From Fodinibacter sp035633415 (lineage in GTDB: Bacteria > Actinomycetota > Actinomycetes > Actinomycetales > Dermatophilaceae), in NCBI GenBank assembly GCA_035633415.1, contig DASQEZ010000210.1:1-5938 (forward strand): a DNA stretch of 5,938 bases, read 5' to 3'. A model generated the notes under the pieces. It made no database searches and was not told the DNA's origin. It saw only the letters and a program-made list of their open reading frames with translations. This document shows, one piece after another, positions 1 to 5,769 of this stretch (positions are counted from its first letter, which is position 1; each line of letters opens with the position of its first letter). The position numbers were made by a program, and so were the translations under genes.

Positions 1-88
1 CGTGCTGCCGTGCTGCCGTGCTGCCGTGCTGCCGTGCTGCCGTGCTGCCGTGCTGCCGTGCTGCCGTGCTGCCGTGCTGCCGTGCTGC
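1..88. repeat. 8-bp tandem repeat array, 11 perfect copies, truncated by window edge
   Basis: The plus-strand unit CGTGCTGC is repeated 11 times without any mismatch from the first base of the window, so the array may be longer than seen. On the minus strand the unit is GCAGCACG and lies in the reading frame of a CoxM-like remnant. Because 8 is not a multiple of 3, three units (24 nt) make one 8-residue peptide repeat, AARQHGST. All three minus-strand frames give the same octapeptide in rotated form, with no stop codon. The array begins exactly where CoxM-like proteins carry a conserved Phe-x-Glu-x-Ala-Arg-Arg-x-Gly-like motif, so it looks like an expansion of native codons. An assembly artefact at a contig end is a real alternative. 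Confidence 0.95.
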
Positions 89-479
89 CTCGACGAACGC
101 CCTGCGAGTGCCGGGCGCGAACCAGCCGAGCCCCACCACCTCGACGAACTCGTGGTGCGCGAGCGTGGTCTCGAGGGGTCCTTCGAGGAAGTCGGTCGCG
201 GCGATCTCGCGGCGCCCTCTCGGCCCGACGGCCTCCACCACACCCCCGGTGAGCACGAGGACGTGGGGCATCTCGCCCGCGGGGTCGGCGTGCGCGATGG
301 AGCCGACGGTGGTGCCACGGTTGCGGATGGCCGGGTGGGCGACGTTGCGCAGCGCCTGGCCGAAGAGGGGCAGCGCACCACGGGCTCCGTCATGCCGTTC
401 CAGGGCCGCGTGGCGCACCAGCGCTTCAAGCGCCGGTGACGCCGACGGCATCCAGCTCGGTGACGCCGTTGATGTCGAC
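1..479 (-). pseudogene. Decayed CoxM-like FAD-binding subunit of a molybdenum hydroxylase (5'-truncated, frameshifted, 3' end outside window)
   Basis: Minus-strand translation gives a recognisable middle part of a CoxM/FAD-binding-domain-5 protein. VDINGVTELDAV (479-444) matches the segment that normally follows the first FAD motif. After a frameshift the homology resumes with LEALVRHAALERH (from 430) and then HPAIRNRGTTVGSIAHADPAGEMP, the second FAD-binding motif. It continues as ATDFLEGPLETTL and GTRRAFVEAARQHG, which runs into the 8-bp repeat. The roughly 60 N-terminal residues with the AGGxSL/AGGTD FAD-pyrophosphate motif are absent, because the preceding DUF1116 gene ends at 509. About six residues also seem to be missing around the frameshift near 430. 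An in-frame ATG at 451 could open a 150-codon fragment, but it lacks the FAD motif. The HADPAGEMP signature is CO-dehydrogenase-like and differs from the ANASPCADM form of the intact FAD subunit at 4463, so this is not a recent copy of that gene. Confidence 0.75.
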
Positions 480-495
480 GGTGTGCGCCGCGGTG

Positions 496-507
496 CCCGC
501 GCGCGGG
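496..507. other. Perfect 12-bp GC palindrome just after the DUF1116 stop codon
   Basis: CCCGCGCGCGGG reads the same on both strands and starts one base downstream of the DUF1116 stop codon on the minus strand. It could be the core of a weak hairpin at the end of the allHFG transcript. It has almost no loop and no following T-run, so it is not a convincing intrinsic terminator. It also lies at the junction between the intact gene and the CoxM remnant. Chance formation is plausible in DNA this rich in GC. Confidence 0.3.
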
Positions 508-508
508 A

Positions 509-1924
509 TCAGCGGCGGGAACGGGCCTGCTGGGCCAGCGTGGCCAGGGCGGCGGGGAAGATCTCGGCGGGCGGGTTGACCAGCCCGGCTCCGACCTGCC
601 CGATTCCGGGCCGGTTGCCCGCCATTCCCGTGTTGATCTGCGGCAGGATGCCGGTCCGGCAGACCGCGGTGACGTCGATGCCGGTGGGCGCTCCCTCGAA
701 CTCGAGCACCGGGATCGTCCACCGAGGGTTCTTCGCGAGCGTGATCTCGTGCATCCGCCGGGTGGTCGCGAGCGCGTCGGGCACCGTTCCGCCGACGAAC
801 CGCACGATCGCCGGCGCGGTCGCCATGGAGAACCCGCCGATGCCGGCGGTCTCGGTGATCGCGGAGTCACCGATGTCGGGGTTGGCGTCTTCGGGGCCGA
901 AGCCGCCGAGGTACAGCCCGTCGATGTACTGAGCCGGGCCGGTGAACCACTGGTCGCCGGTGCCCGACACCTGGATGCCGAACTCGGTGCCGTTGCGGGC
1001 CATGGCGACCACCATCGTTGACCCGTCGATGTCGCGGGCCGCGTCGAGCGCGAGCTTGCAGGCGGGCATGGAGAGGTTGAGGAAGAAGTGGTCGTTGCCT
1101 CCGATGAACCGCAGCACCTGCGCCACCTCGGCCGCGTCGTGACCGGAGGAGGCGAGCCCCGGCGCGAGGTCTCGGAGCAGCATCAGCGTGCCGGAACGGT
1201 TGCGGTTGTGTGCCTCGTCGCCCATCTGCAGCATCTGGGTAAGGATCCCGGTGACGTCGATCGGGTCACCGGCGCGCACCGTGTCGCGCAGCAGCGGGCC
1301 GAGGACGGCGGACATCCACCGCAGCCGCTCGAGGACCTCCGGGCCGTAGGCGCCGAACCTCAGCACCTTGCCCAGCCCTTCGTTGAGCGAGCAGAAGGCT
1401 CGGCCCCCTGTGGCGGGGTCCTCGAGGACGAACATCCACATCGACGAGGAGACCACGCCGGCCATCGGGCCGACGGTACTGCGGTGGTGGCACGGCTCGA
1501 GGCTGAACCGGCCGTCCTCGAAGAGCGCCACGGCGTCCTCGGCGTCATCCACCAGACCCTCGAAGGCCGCCGCGCCCATGAGCGCTCCACGCAGTGGCCC
1601 CGAGGTGCGCTCCCAGGTGATCGGCGGACCGGCGTGGAGGAACTGACCGGGCTCCAGCCCCAGCACCTGCGAGGCCGGGGCGACGTCCACCAGCGTCGCC
1701 TGACTGGCGAGCACCGCCTCGACAGCGCGCTGGTTGGCTGCCCGGCGAAGCGGGTCGGTGGCCACCACGGCCAGGTCGTCCGCGGTGCCGGCCATCGGCG
1801 GCTGCCACTCGACCCGCTCCACCAGCACGCCTTGCGCCTCCACCGCCGTGGCGAAGTGGCCGGCGCCGGCGGAGGTCAGCCCGGAGAGGGTGCCCGATGA
1901 GGCGGGGGGGTTCGCGAGTGTCAT
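509..1924 (-). CDS. allG: DUF1116 protein, AllG/YlbE-type component of oxamate carbamoyltransferase
   Basis: The protein has 471 residues and belongs to the DUF1116 (YlbE) family. In E. coli this family works with FdrA and DUF2877 as oxamate carbamoyltransferase, which splits oxalurate with phosphate into oxamate and carbamoyl phosphate in the cytoplasm. The C-terminal signature TGILPQINTGMAGNRPG (residues 424-440), followed by IGQVGAGLVNPPAEIF, is the most diagnostic stretch. Other family-like segments are FLHAGPPITWERTSGPLRGA (95-114), LFEDGRFSLEPCHHRSTVGPMAG (134-156), CSLNEGLGKVLRFGA (178-192), GDEAHNRNRSG (235-245) and IGGNDHFFLNLSMPACK (274-290). The ATG overlaps the FdrA stop codon in ATGA. 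CCGGAG lies 7 nt upstream, so translational coupling is likely. The N-terminus is slightly longer than usual, with a Pro/Ser/Gly-rich start. Assignment to the family is firm; the exact reaction is inferred from E. coli and the neighbouring genes. Confidence 0.9.
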   Translation of the reverse strand: MTLANPPASSGTLSGLTSAGAGHFATAVEAQGVLVERVEWQPPMAGTADDLAVVATDPLRRAANQRAVEAVLASQATLVDVAPASQVLGLEPGQFLHAGPPITWERTSGPLRGALMGAAAFEGLVDDAEDAVALFEDGRFSLEPCHHRSTVGPMAGVVSSSMWMFVLEDPATGGRAFCSLNEGLGKVLRFGAYGPEVLERLRWMSAVLGPLLRDTVRAGDPIDVTGILTQMLQMGDEAHNRNRSGTLMLLRDLAPGLASSGHDAAEVAQVLRFIGGNDHFFLNLSMPACKLALDAARDIDGSTMVVAMARNGTEFGIQVSGTGDQWFTGPAQYIDGLYLGGFGPEDANPDIGDSAITETAGIGGFSMATAPAIVRFVGGTVPDALATTRRMHEITLAKNPRWTIPVLEFEGAPTGIDVTAVCRTGILPQINTGMAGNRPGIGQVGAGLVNPPAEIFPAALATLAQQARSRR

Positions 1925-3414
1925 GACGTGGCTCCGGTGGTCAACGACGCGGCCCGGGCGGCCGCGTGGGCGTTGGACAGGTGCACTTCTGCGCCCGCCT
2001 CGGCGAGGGCGCGCGCCTGCCGGGTGAGCCCTTGTGGGTCGTCCTCGGTGCCGACGCAGGCGACCACGACGGGCAGCTCGCGACCACCGTCGCGGGCCGC
2101 GGCGATGGCGGCGGCGACCGCTGGGGCGAGGATGGCAGCGGGGTCGGGCTCCGCACCGTTGCCGAGCACCACGTCGAGGAGGAGCACTGCGGTGGCTGGG
2201 TCGGCGGCCGCCCGAGCCAGGTGCTCCAGCCGCAGGCTCGGGTCGATCATCGGGTGGGCCCGGCCGCGCGTGAGGGCGTCGTCACCGAAGTCGACCATGA
2301 GGTGGGCGTCGGCCGTGAGCGACTCGTCGAGCGCGAGCTGCGGGGAGAGGGGGATGTTGCTGCGGACCGGGCCGAGCCGGTTCCCCGCGACGAGCATCGC
2401 CTCGTCGCACAGGGTTCCGCCCACGAAGAGCCCCCGGAGGTACCCGGGCACCGGTTGCCAGTCGCGCTCACCCCACACCGGCCACTGCGGCACGGGTACC
2501 TCGAGGGAGCGCAGCAGCTCCTCGGTCGCCGTCGTCAGGTCCGGTCGGCCGGGGCCGAGCAGGGCGAGCTCGACCGGTGTCGACAGCGCGTCGGCGTACC
2601 TCTGGATCGCCTGCGCCACCTCGGGTGCGGGCGGCTTCGACACGAGCACGATGCGGTGCGACGACGGGTCGGCGTCCAGGCGGCGCAGTGCCTCCATCGT
2701 CGAGAGCCCGCCGACGGCGGTCGAGAGGTCGCGTCCGCCCACGCCGAGGGCCGCGCTCACCCCGACACCCGCCGCGGCGAGCAGGCACATCAGCTGCTGG
2801 CAGCCGGTGCCCGAGGCTGCGACGATGCCGACCTCTCCGCGAGGCGTGACGTTGGCGAAACCGAGCCCGACGCCTCCCACCACCGCGGTTCCGCAGTCGG
2901 GGCCCATCACGAGCAGCCCACGGTCGGCGGCGAGCCGCTTGAGCGCCACCTCCTGGTCGACCGGCACGTTGTCGCTGAAGATCATCACGTCCGCGCCCTC
3001 GTCCAGGGCGTCCACGGCCTCGACGGCGGCATGCTCGCCGGGCACCGACACCATGGCCAGGGGGGCACCTGACCGCCGCAGGGCGCTGGCGGTGGTGCGC
3101 GGCCGCACCGCGCCGGTGGCTCCGCCGTCAGGGCGGACGGTGACCACGAGGGCGCCGGCCACGGCGGAGAGGGCCCCTGCGAGCGCCTCCTCTGACTCCA
3201 GCCGGAGCGCCACGACCATGTCGTTGGGGGTACAGGCGGGCACGTCGAAGCCCATGCCCGCGAGCACCTCCACGTTGAGCGGGGTGCCCATCGCCACCTG
3301 CGCGGCGAGGACCCCCGGCGCCGCAGCAACGTCCCTGCTGACCTGCAGCAGGGTGACCGAGTCGGCATACGCACTGCGCAGCTCCACGTGCGTGTACCCG
3401 TCGCTGGGACTCAT
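1921..3414 (-). CDS. allF: FdrA family protein, AllF-type component of oxamate carbamoyltransferase
   Basis: The protein has 497 residues and is an FdrA protein, a family built from succinyl-CoA-synthetase-like domains (CoA-binding/Rossmann, then ligase-type). In E. coli FdrA (AllF) is part of oxamate carbamoyltransferase. Diagnostic stretches are AMGTPLNVEVL (41-51), FSDNVPVDQEVALKRLA (146-162), LLVMGPDCGTAVVGG (167-181), VGIVAASGTGCQQL (195-208), the SucD-like ALGVGGRDLS (222-231), VSKPPAPEV (258-266), LFVGGTLCDEA (329-339), VDFGDDALTRGRAHPMIDPSLR (374-395) and LLLDVVLGNGAEPDPAA (411-427). A glycine-rich loop of this kind suggests binding of a phosphorylated or carbamoylated intermediate, but that is inference. 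The ATG at 3414 overlaps the DUF2877 stop and has AAGGAG 7 nt upstream. The frame stays open upstream to 3804, but that part is an antisense shadow of the DUF2877 gene. The protein is about 60 residues shorter than E. coli FdrA, lacking its C-terminal tail. Confidence 0.92.
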   Translation of the reverse strand: MSPSDGYTHVELRSAYADSVTLLQVSRDVAAAPGVLAAQVAMGTPLNVEVLAGMGFDVPACTPNDMVVALRLESEEALAGALSAVAGALVVTVRPDGGATGAVRPRTTASALRRSGAPLAMVSVPGEHAAVEAVDALDEGADVMIFSDNVPVDQEVALKRLAADRGLLVMGPDCGTAVVGGVGLGFANVTPRGEVGIVAASGTGCQQLMCLLAAAGVGVSAALGVGGRDLSTAVGGLSTMEALRRLDADPSSHRIVLVSKPPAPEVAQAIQRYADALSTPVELALLGPGRPDLTTATEELLRSLEVPVPQWPVWGERDWQPVPGYLRGLFVGGTLCDEAMLVAGNRLGPVRSNIPLSPQLALDESLTADAHLMVDFGDDALTRGRAHPMIDPSLRLEHLARAAADPATAVLLLDVVLGNGAEPDPAAILAPAVAAAIAAARDGGRELPVVVACVGTEDDPQGLTRQARALAEAGAEVHLSNAHAAARAASLTTGATS

Positions 3415-4307
3415 CGGGAGGCTCCTTGAAGTGGGGATGAAAGGAACTGCAGGGACTCCACGGCGGCCAGAGCGCCGAGTACCAGCCCCGACCCGGAGGT
3501 GTCGCCGATGTCGAGCAGGTCGTCGACCGCCCGCTCGACCCGAGCCGGGTCGCCGGTGGCCATGGCGAGAAGGAGGCTGCGGAACTGCGGCACCCCCTCG
3601 CCGCGTGCGGCGCACTCCAGCAGGGTCGCCGAGAGTGTGGTGGTCCGCTGTCGGGCGGAGCGCACGACGCCGCTTCGCAGGGCCTCCAGCGCGGGATGCC
3701 GGGTCGCGACCCCCGCAGCCAGCCACCCGGCCAGCACGTCGTCGCCGAGAGGGGTGAGCCCGCTGCCGAACCCCATCAGCCCGGTCACCGCAGCGGGGTC
3801 GCACGCGGCCAGCCGCCGCATCGGGTCCTCGGGCAGCTCGGCGAGCGCCCCGGCCAGCCGGTCACCGACGGCGTGCCGGAGCAGGTGGGCTCCGGAATCG
3901 AGGTCATCGCCGACGAGGACTCCGACGGTGGTGTCGACGATGTGCGTGACCATGACCTCGAGCCCCGGCAGCTCGATCGAGCCGCCTCCCACAGTGGCAC
4001 TGTCGCCGGGGTGGAGCGCCGGGAGCCGGGGGCGCTGCGTGCGCACGCCGCAGGGCACCAGCACCGCACGCGACGACAGCACCCCGAGACACGCACCGTC
4101 CAGGTCGACGTACACCGCGTCCTGGCCGGCGTGCAGGACGGCCGCCGACCGGGGCGGTCCGCTGACAGTGCCGAGCACCGAGACCGACGCGGCACCGGCC
4201 ACGTGCTGCCGTTGGCACGGCTGGGCAAGGACCACGACGCCACCGTAGCGGCCCCGCGCCCGACGAGACAGCGGGACCGGCACCGGTCGACCGAGCGGCC
4301 GTGACAC
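3411..4307 (-). CDS. allH: DUF2877 protein, AllH/YlbF-type component of oxamate carbamoyltransferase
   Basis: The protein has 298 residues if started at the GTG at 4307 and belongs to the DUF2877 (YlbF/AllH) family, the third component of oxamate carbamoyltransferase in E. coli. The signature is MGFGSGLTPLGDDVLAGWLAAG (178-199), equivalent to the family's G-x-GLTP-x-x-DD-x-L-x-G motif. A second conserved stretch is LLDIGDTSGSGLVLGAL (264-280). The two aspartates 189-190 are likely functional. The start is uncertain. The GTG at 4307 has GGAAG 6 nt upstream, but residues 1-35 are rich in Arg and Pro and unlike the family. In-frame GTG codons beginning near residues 24 and 36 would give a more typical length and N-terminus, but without clear ribosome binding sites. 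It is the first gene of the H-F-G operon and its stop overlaps the FdrA start. E. coli carries this gene after fdrA and ylbE, so the order is permuted here. Confidence 0.85.
   Translation of the reverse strand: MSRPLGRPVPVPLSRRARGRYGGVVVLAQPCQRQHVAGAASVSVLGTVSGPPRSAAVLHAGQDAVYVDLDGACLGVLSSRAVLVPCGVRTQRPRLPALHPGDSATVGGGSIELPGLEVMVTHIVDTTVGVLVGDDLDSGAHLLRHAVGDRLAGALAELPEDPMRRLAACDPAAVTGLMGFGSGLTPLGDDVLAGWLAAGVATRHPALEALRSGVVRSARQRTTTLSATLLECAARGEGVPQFRSLLLAMATGDPARVERAVDDLLDIGDTSGSGLVLGALAAVESLQFLSSPLQGASR
3422..3427 (-). promoter_or_regulatory. Ribosome binding site fixing the FdrA start
   Basis: AAGGAG on the minus strand sits 7 nt before the ATG at 3414, within the last codons of the DUF2877 gene. 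It settles the FdrA start against the much longer open frame that continues upstream to 3804. It also shows that FdrA can be initiated independently as well as by coupling through the ATGA overlap. Confidence 0.8.
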
Positions 4308-4314
4308 CGGTCAC
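4301..4314. promoter_or_regulatory. Inverted repeat GTGAC-N4-GTCAC at the DUF2877 start, possible operator
   Basis: Perfect 5-bp arms GTGAC (4301-4305) and GTCAC (4310-4314) surround ACCG. The element covers the proposed GTG start of the minus-strand DUF2877 gene at 4307. The octamer CACCGGTC in its right part also occurs at 4281-4288, 24 bp away. If the true start of the DUF2877 gene lies further in, this would be an upstream operator; if the start is 4307, it would overlap the initiation region. Arms of 5 bp can arise by chance, so binding is only a hypothesis. Confidence 0.3.
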
Positions 4315-4462
4315 TTCCACCGATGAATTGCCGATGGGGTCTATCCGCACCTTCGTGAGCAGCGTTAATGTCGGGCCGGACGGCCCGCCTCGGAGACCGC
4401 GCTGGTGTCCTCCAGGGGGGTCGGCGGGGCCGCACGGTCGCGCCACTCGTGAGGAAGCGCCA
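4308..4462. promoter_or_regulatory. Divergent promoter region between allHFG and the molybdenum hydroxylase operon
   Basis: These 155 bp separate the start codons of the two divergent blocks and must hold both promoters unless transcripts start further away. The part at 4321-4371 is the most AT-containing stretch of the neighbourhood (GATGAATTG, TCTATCC, GTTAATG), as expected around promoters. I could not pair convincing -35 and -10 hexamers at 16-18 bp spacing on either strand. The right end carries GAGGAAG (4451-4457), the ribosome binding site for the FAD subunit. A shared regulator acting on both directions is plausible; no regulator gene is in the window. Confidence 0.6.
4372..4387. promoter_or_regulatory. 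Palindrome CGGGCCG-GA-CGGCCCG in the divergent promoter region
   Basis: Perfect 7-bp arms CGGGCCG (4372-4378) and CGGCCCG (4381-4387) are separated by only 2 bp. The site lies roughly in the middle of the intergenic region, next to the AT-containing patch ending at 4371. That position suits an operator for a dimeric regulator controlling one or both operons. In RNA it could also form a hairpin in the leader of the plus-strand operon if loop bases open. The function is inferred from symmetry and place only. Confidence 0.4.
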
Positions 4463-5278
4463 ATGACGGCCAGGTTCAGCTACGCAGCCCCCACCCGGCG
4501 CGAGGAGCTGTTGTTGCTCCTGGCCGATCACGGTGCGCAGGCCCGTGTCCTGGCCGGTGGCACCGACCTGCTGGGTGACGTCCGCAGCGGTCTGGCCCGC
4601 CCGGCGATGGTGGTCGACGTCAAGCGGGTGGACGGCTTTGCGGACCTGATCTGGAGCGCGCAGGAGGGGCTTATCATCGGCCCGGGCGTGACGATCAACG
4701 AGATCCTGCTGAGTGCGAGGGTGCGCGAGTGGTACCCCCTGCTGGTGGCCTGTGCCCAGGACCTCGCCTCGCACCAGATCCGCAACCGTGCCACGGTGAT
4801 TGGCAACGTCGCCAACGCCTCACCCTGCGCGGACATGTCGCCCGCCCTGCTGTGCCTGGGGGCAACGGTGGTGCTGTCCTCTCGGGACGGCAGCCGCGAG
4901 GTGCCCGTCACCGACTTCTTCACCGGCGCGAAGCGCACCGTGGTGGCACCCGGGGAGCTGATCGAGCGGATCGTCATCCCGCCGGAGGCCGCGGGTGCGC
5001 GCGGCTCCTACCGGAAGCTGAAGCGGATCAAGGGCCACGACCTCGGCATCGTCGGGGTGGCGGCGTCGTCGAAGGACGGCGCGTTGCGGCTCGGCATCAG
5101 CTCCTGCGCAGCGACGCCCCTGCTCGTGGACGGACTGTCGGCGCTGGACCCGGCCGATGACGTCGTGGCCGCTGCGCGGGCGGTCATCAGTCCGATCAGC
5201 GACGTGCGCTGCTCCAAGGAGTACCGGACCCACATGGTCGGCGTGTACGTGCGCCGGGCACTGCGAGAGGTGGCGTGA
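4463..5278 (+). CDS. FAD-binding subunit of a xanthine dehydrogenase-family molybdenum hydroxylase
   Basis: The protein has 271 residues, close to the usual length of CoxM/XdhB-type FAD subunits. It carries electrons from the iron-sulfur subunit to FAD and on to the final acceptor. Two FAD-binding motifs are present: VLAGGTDLL (29-37) and QIRNRATVIGNVANASPCAD (105-124, followed by MSPAL). The middle segment VPVTDFFTGAKRTVVAPGELI and the C-terminal domain YRKLKRIKGHDLGIVGVAA are also typical. The ASPCADMSPALL form points to the xanthine dehydrogenase side of the family rather than CO dehydrogenase. The ATG at 4463 is preferred because GAGGAAG lies 5 nt upstream and FSYAAPTRREELLLLLADHG is the normal family N-terminus. 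The frame stays open further back to 4301, which is probably meaningless. The stop overlaps the next start in TGATG, so the two genes are coupled. Confidence 0.93.
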   Translation: MTARFSYAAPTRREELLLLLADHGAQARVLAGGTDLLGDVRSGLARPAMVVDVKRVDGFADLIWSAQEGLIIGPGVTINEILLSARVREWYPLLVACAQDLASHQIRNRATVIGNVANASPCADMSPALLCLGATVVLSSRDGSREVPVTDFFTGAKRTVVAPGELIERIVIPPEAAGARGSYRKLKRIKGHDLGIVGVAASSKDGALRLGISSCAATPLLVDGLSALDPADDVVAAARAVISPISDVRCSKEYRTHMVGVYVRRALREVA

Positions 5279-5769
5279 TGCGCGTATCGGTGACGGTCAA
5301 CGGGCACGCGTTCGAACGAGACGTCGAGGAGCAATGGACCCTGCTGCGGTTCCTGCGCGATGGCCTGGGGATGACGGGCACGAAGGAGGGGTGCGGTGCC
5401 GGCGAGTGCGGCGCCTGCACCGTCGACCTCGACGGCAAGACCGTCAACTCCTGCCTCGTCCTAGCGGTGGAGGTGGACGGCGGCCGCGTCGCGACGGTCG
5501 AGGGAGAGGCTGACCACGGTCGGCTCTCGCGGATCCAGGCGGCCTTCGCGCGCAACCACGCCGTCCAGTGCGGCTTCTGCACCGGCGGCATGGTGATGTC
5601 GGTGCGCGACCTGCTCACCCGCAACCCCAGGCCCACGGTGGAGGAGATCAAGGAAGGCATCGAGGGCAACTTCTGCCGGTGCACGGGCTACGAGCAGATC
5701 GTCGAGGCCGTGCTCGACGCCTCCGGCCAGCTGAACGCTTCCACCAAGGGGGCACTGAGGTATGTCTGA
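5278..5769 (+). CDS. [2Fe-2S] subunit of the molybdenum hydroxylase
   Basis: The protein has 163 residues, the normal size for CoxS/XdhC-type small subunits, and carries two [2Fe-2S] clusters between the molybdenum cofactor and FAD. The N-terminal plant-ferredoxin-like cluster uses Cys39, Cys44, Cys47 and Cys59 (GCGAGECGACTVDLDG then SC). The C-terminal helical domain uses Cys98, Cys101, Cys133 and Cys135 (QCGFCTGGM and NFCRCTGYEQI). All eight ligands are intact, so the protein should be functional. The ATG at 5278 overlaps the FAD-subunit stop by one base and has GAGAGG 7 nt upstream. A GTG codon just before it, in the same frame, would add one residue and is less likely. Glu and Gln around the ligands match xanthine dehydrogenase and CO dehydrogenase relatives alike, so the substrate is not indicated. 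Confidence 0.96.
   Translation: MRVSVTVNGHAFERDVEEQWTLLRFLRDGLGMTGTKEGCGAGECGACTVDLDGKTVNSCLVLAVEVDGGRVATVEGEADHGRLSRIQAAFARNHAVQCGFCTGGMVMSVRDLLTRNPRPTVEEIKEGIEGNFCRCTGYEQIVEAVLDASGQLNASTKGALRYV

Noticed and set aside
1..88. Possible CRISPR array because of the regular repetition
   Set aside because: The unit is 8 bp, directly head-to-tail with no spacers, so it is a simple tandem repeat.
2..451. Intact small gene from the ATG at 451
   Set aside because: The frame is open, but the encoded fragment starts inside a CoxM domain without the first FAD motif, and the matching upstream homology lies in another frame. A gene remnant explains it better.
18..932. Long plus-strand open frame of 304 codons
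   Set aside because: It is antisense to the CoxM remnant and the DUF1116 gene. Its Cys/Arg-rich product has no recognisable family, and open antisense frames are common in GC-rich DNA.
1928..3757. Plus-strand open frame of 609 codons
   Set aside because: It lies antisense to FdrA, which has unmistakable family motifs. The product is Ser/Arg/Pro-rich low-complexity sequence typical of a shadow frame.
3415..3804. N-terminal extension of FdrA to an upstream start
   Set aside because: The extra 130 residues are Arg/Pro/Gly-rich and overlap the DUF2877 gene in another frame. The ATG at 3414 has a strong AAGGAG site and matches the family N-terminus.
4308..4371. Specific -35/-10 promoter hexamers such as TTGCCG, TATCCG and TTAATG
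   Set aside because: No pair had acceptable spacing on either strand, so exact promoter positions are not claimed.
4301..4462. N-terminal extension of the plus-strand FAD subunit to the GTG at 4301
   Set aside because: The extra 54 residues have no family similarity and would fill the whole divergent promoter region. The ATG at 4463 has a good ribosome binding site.
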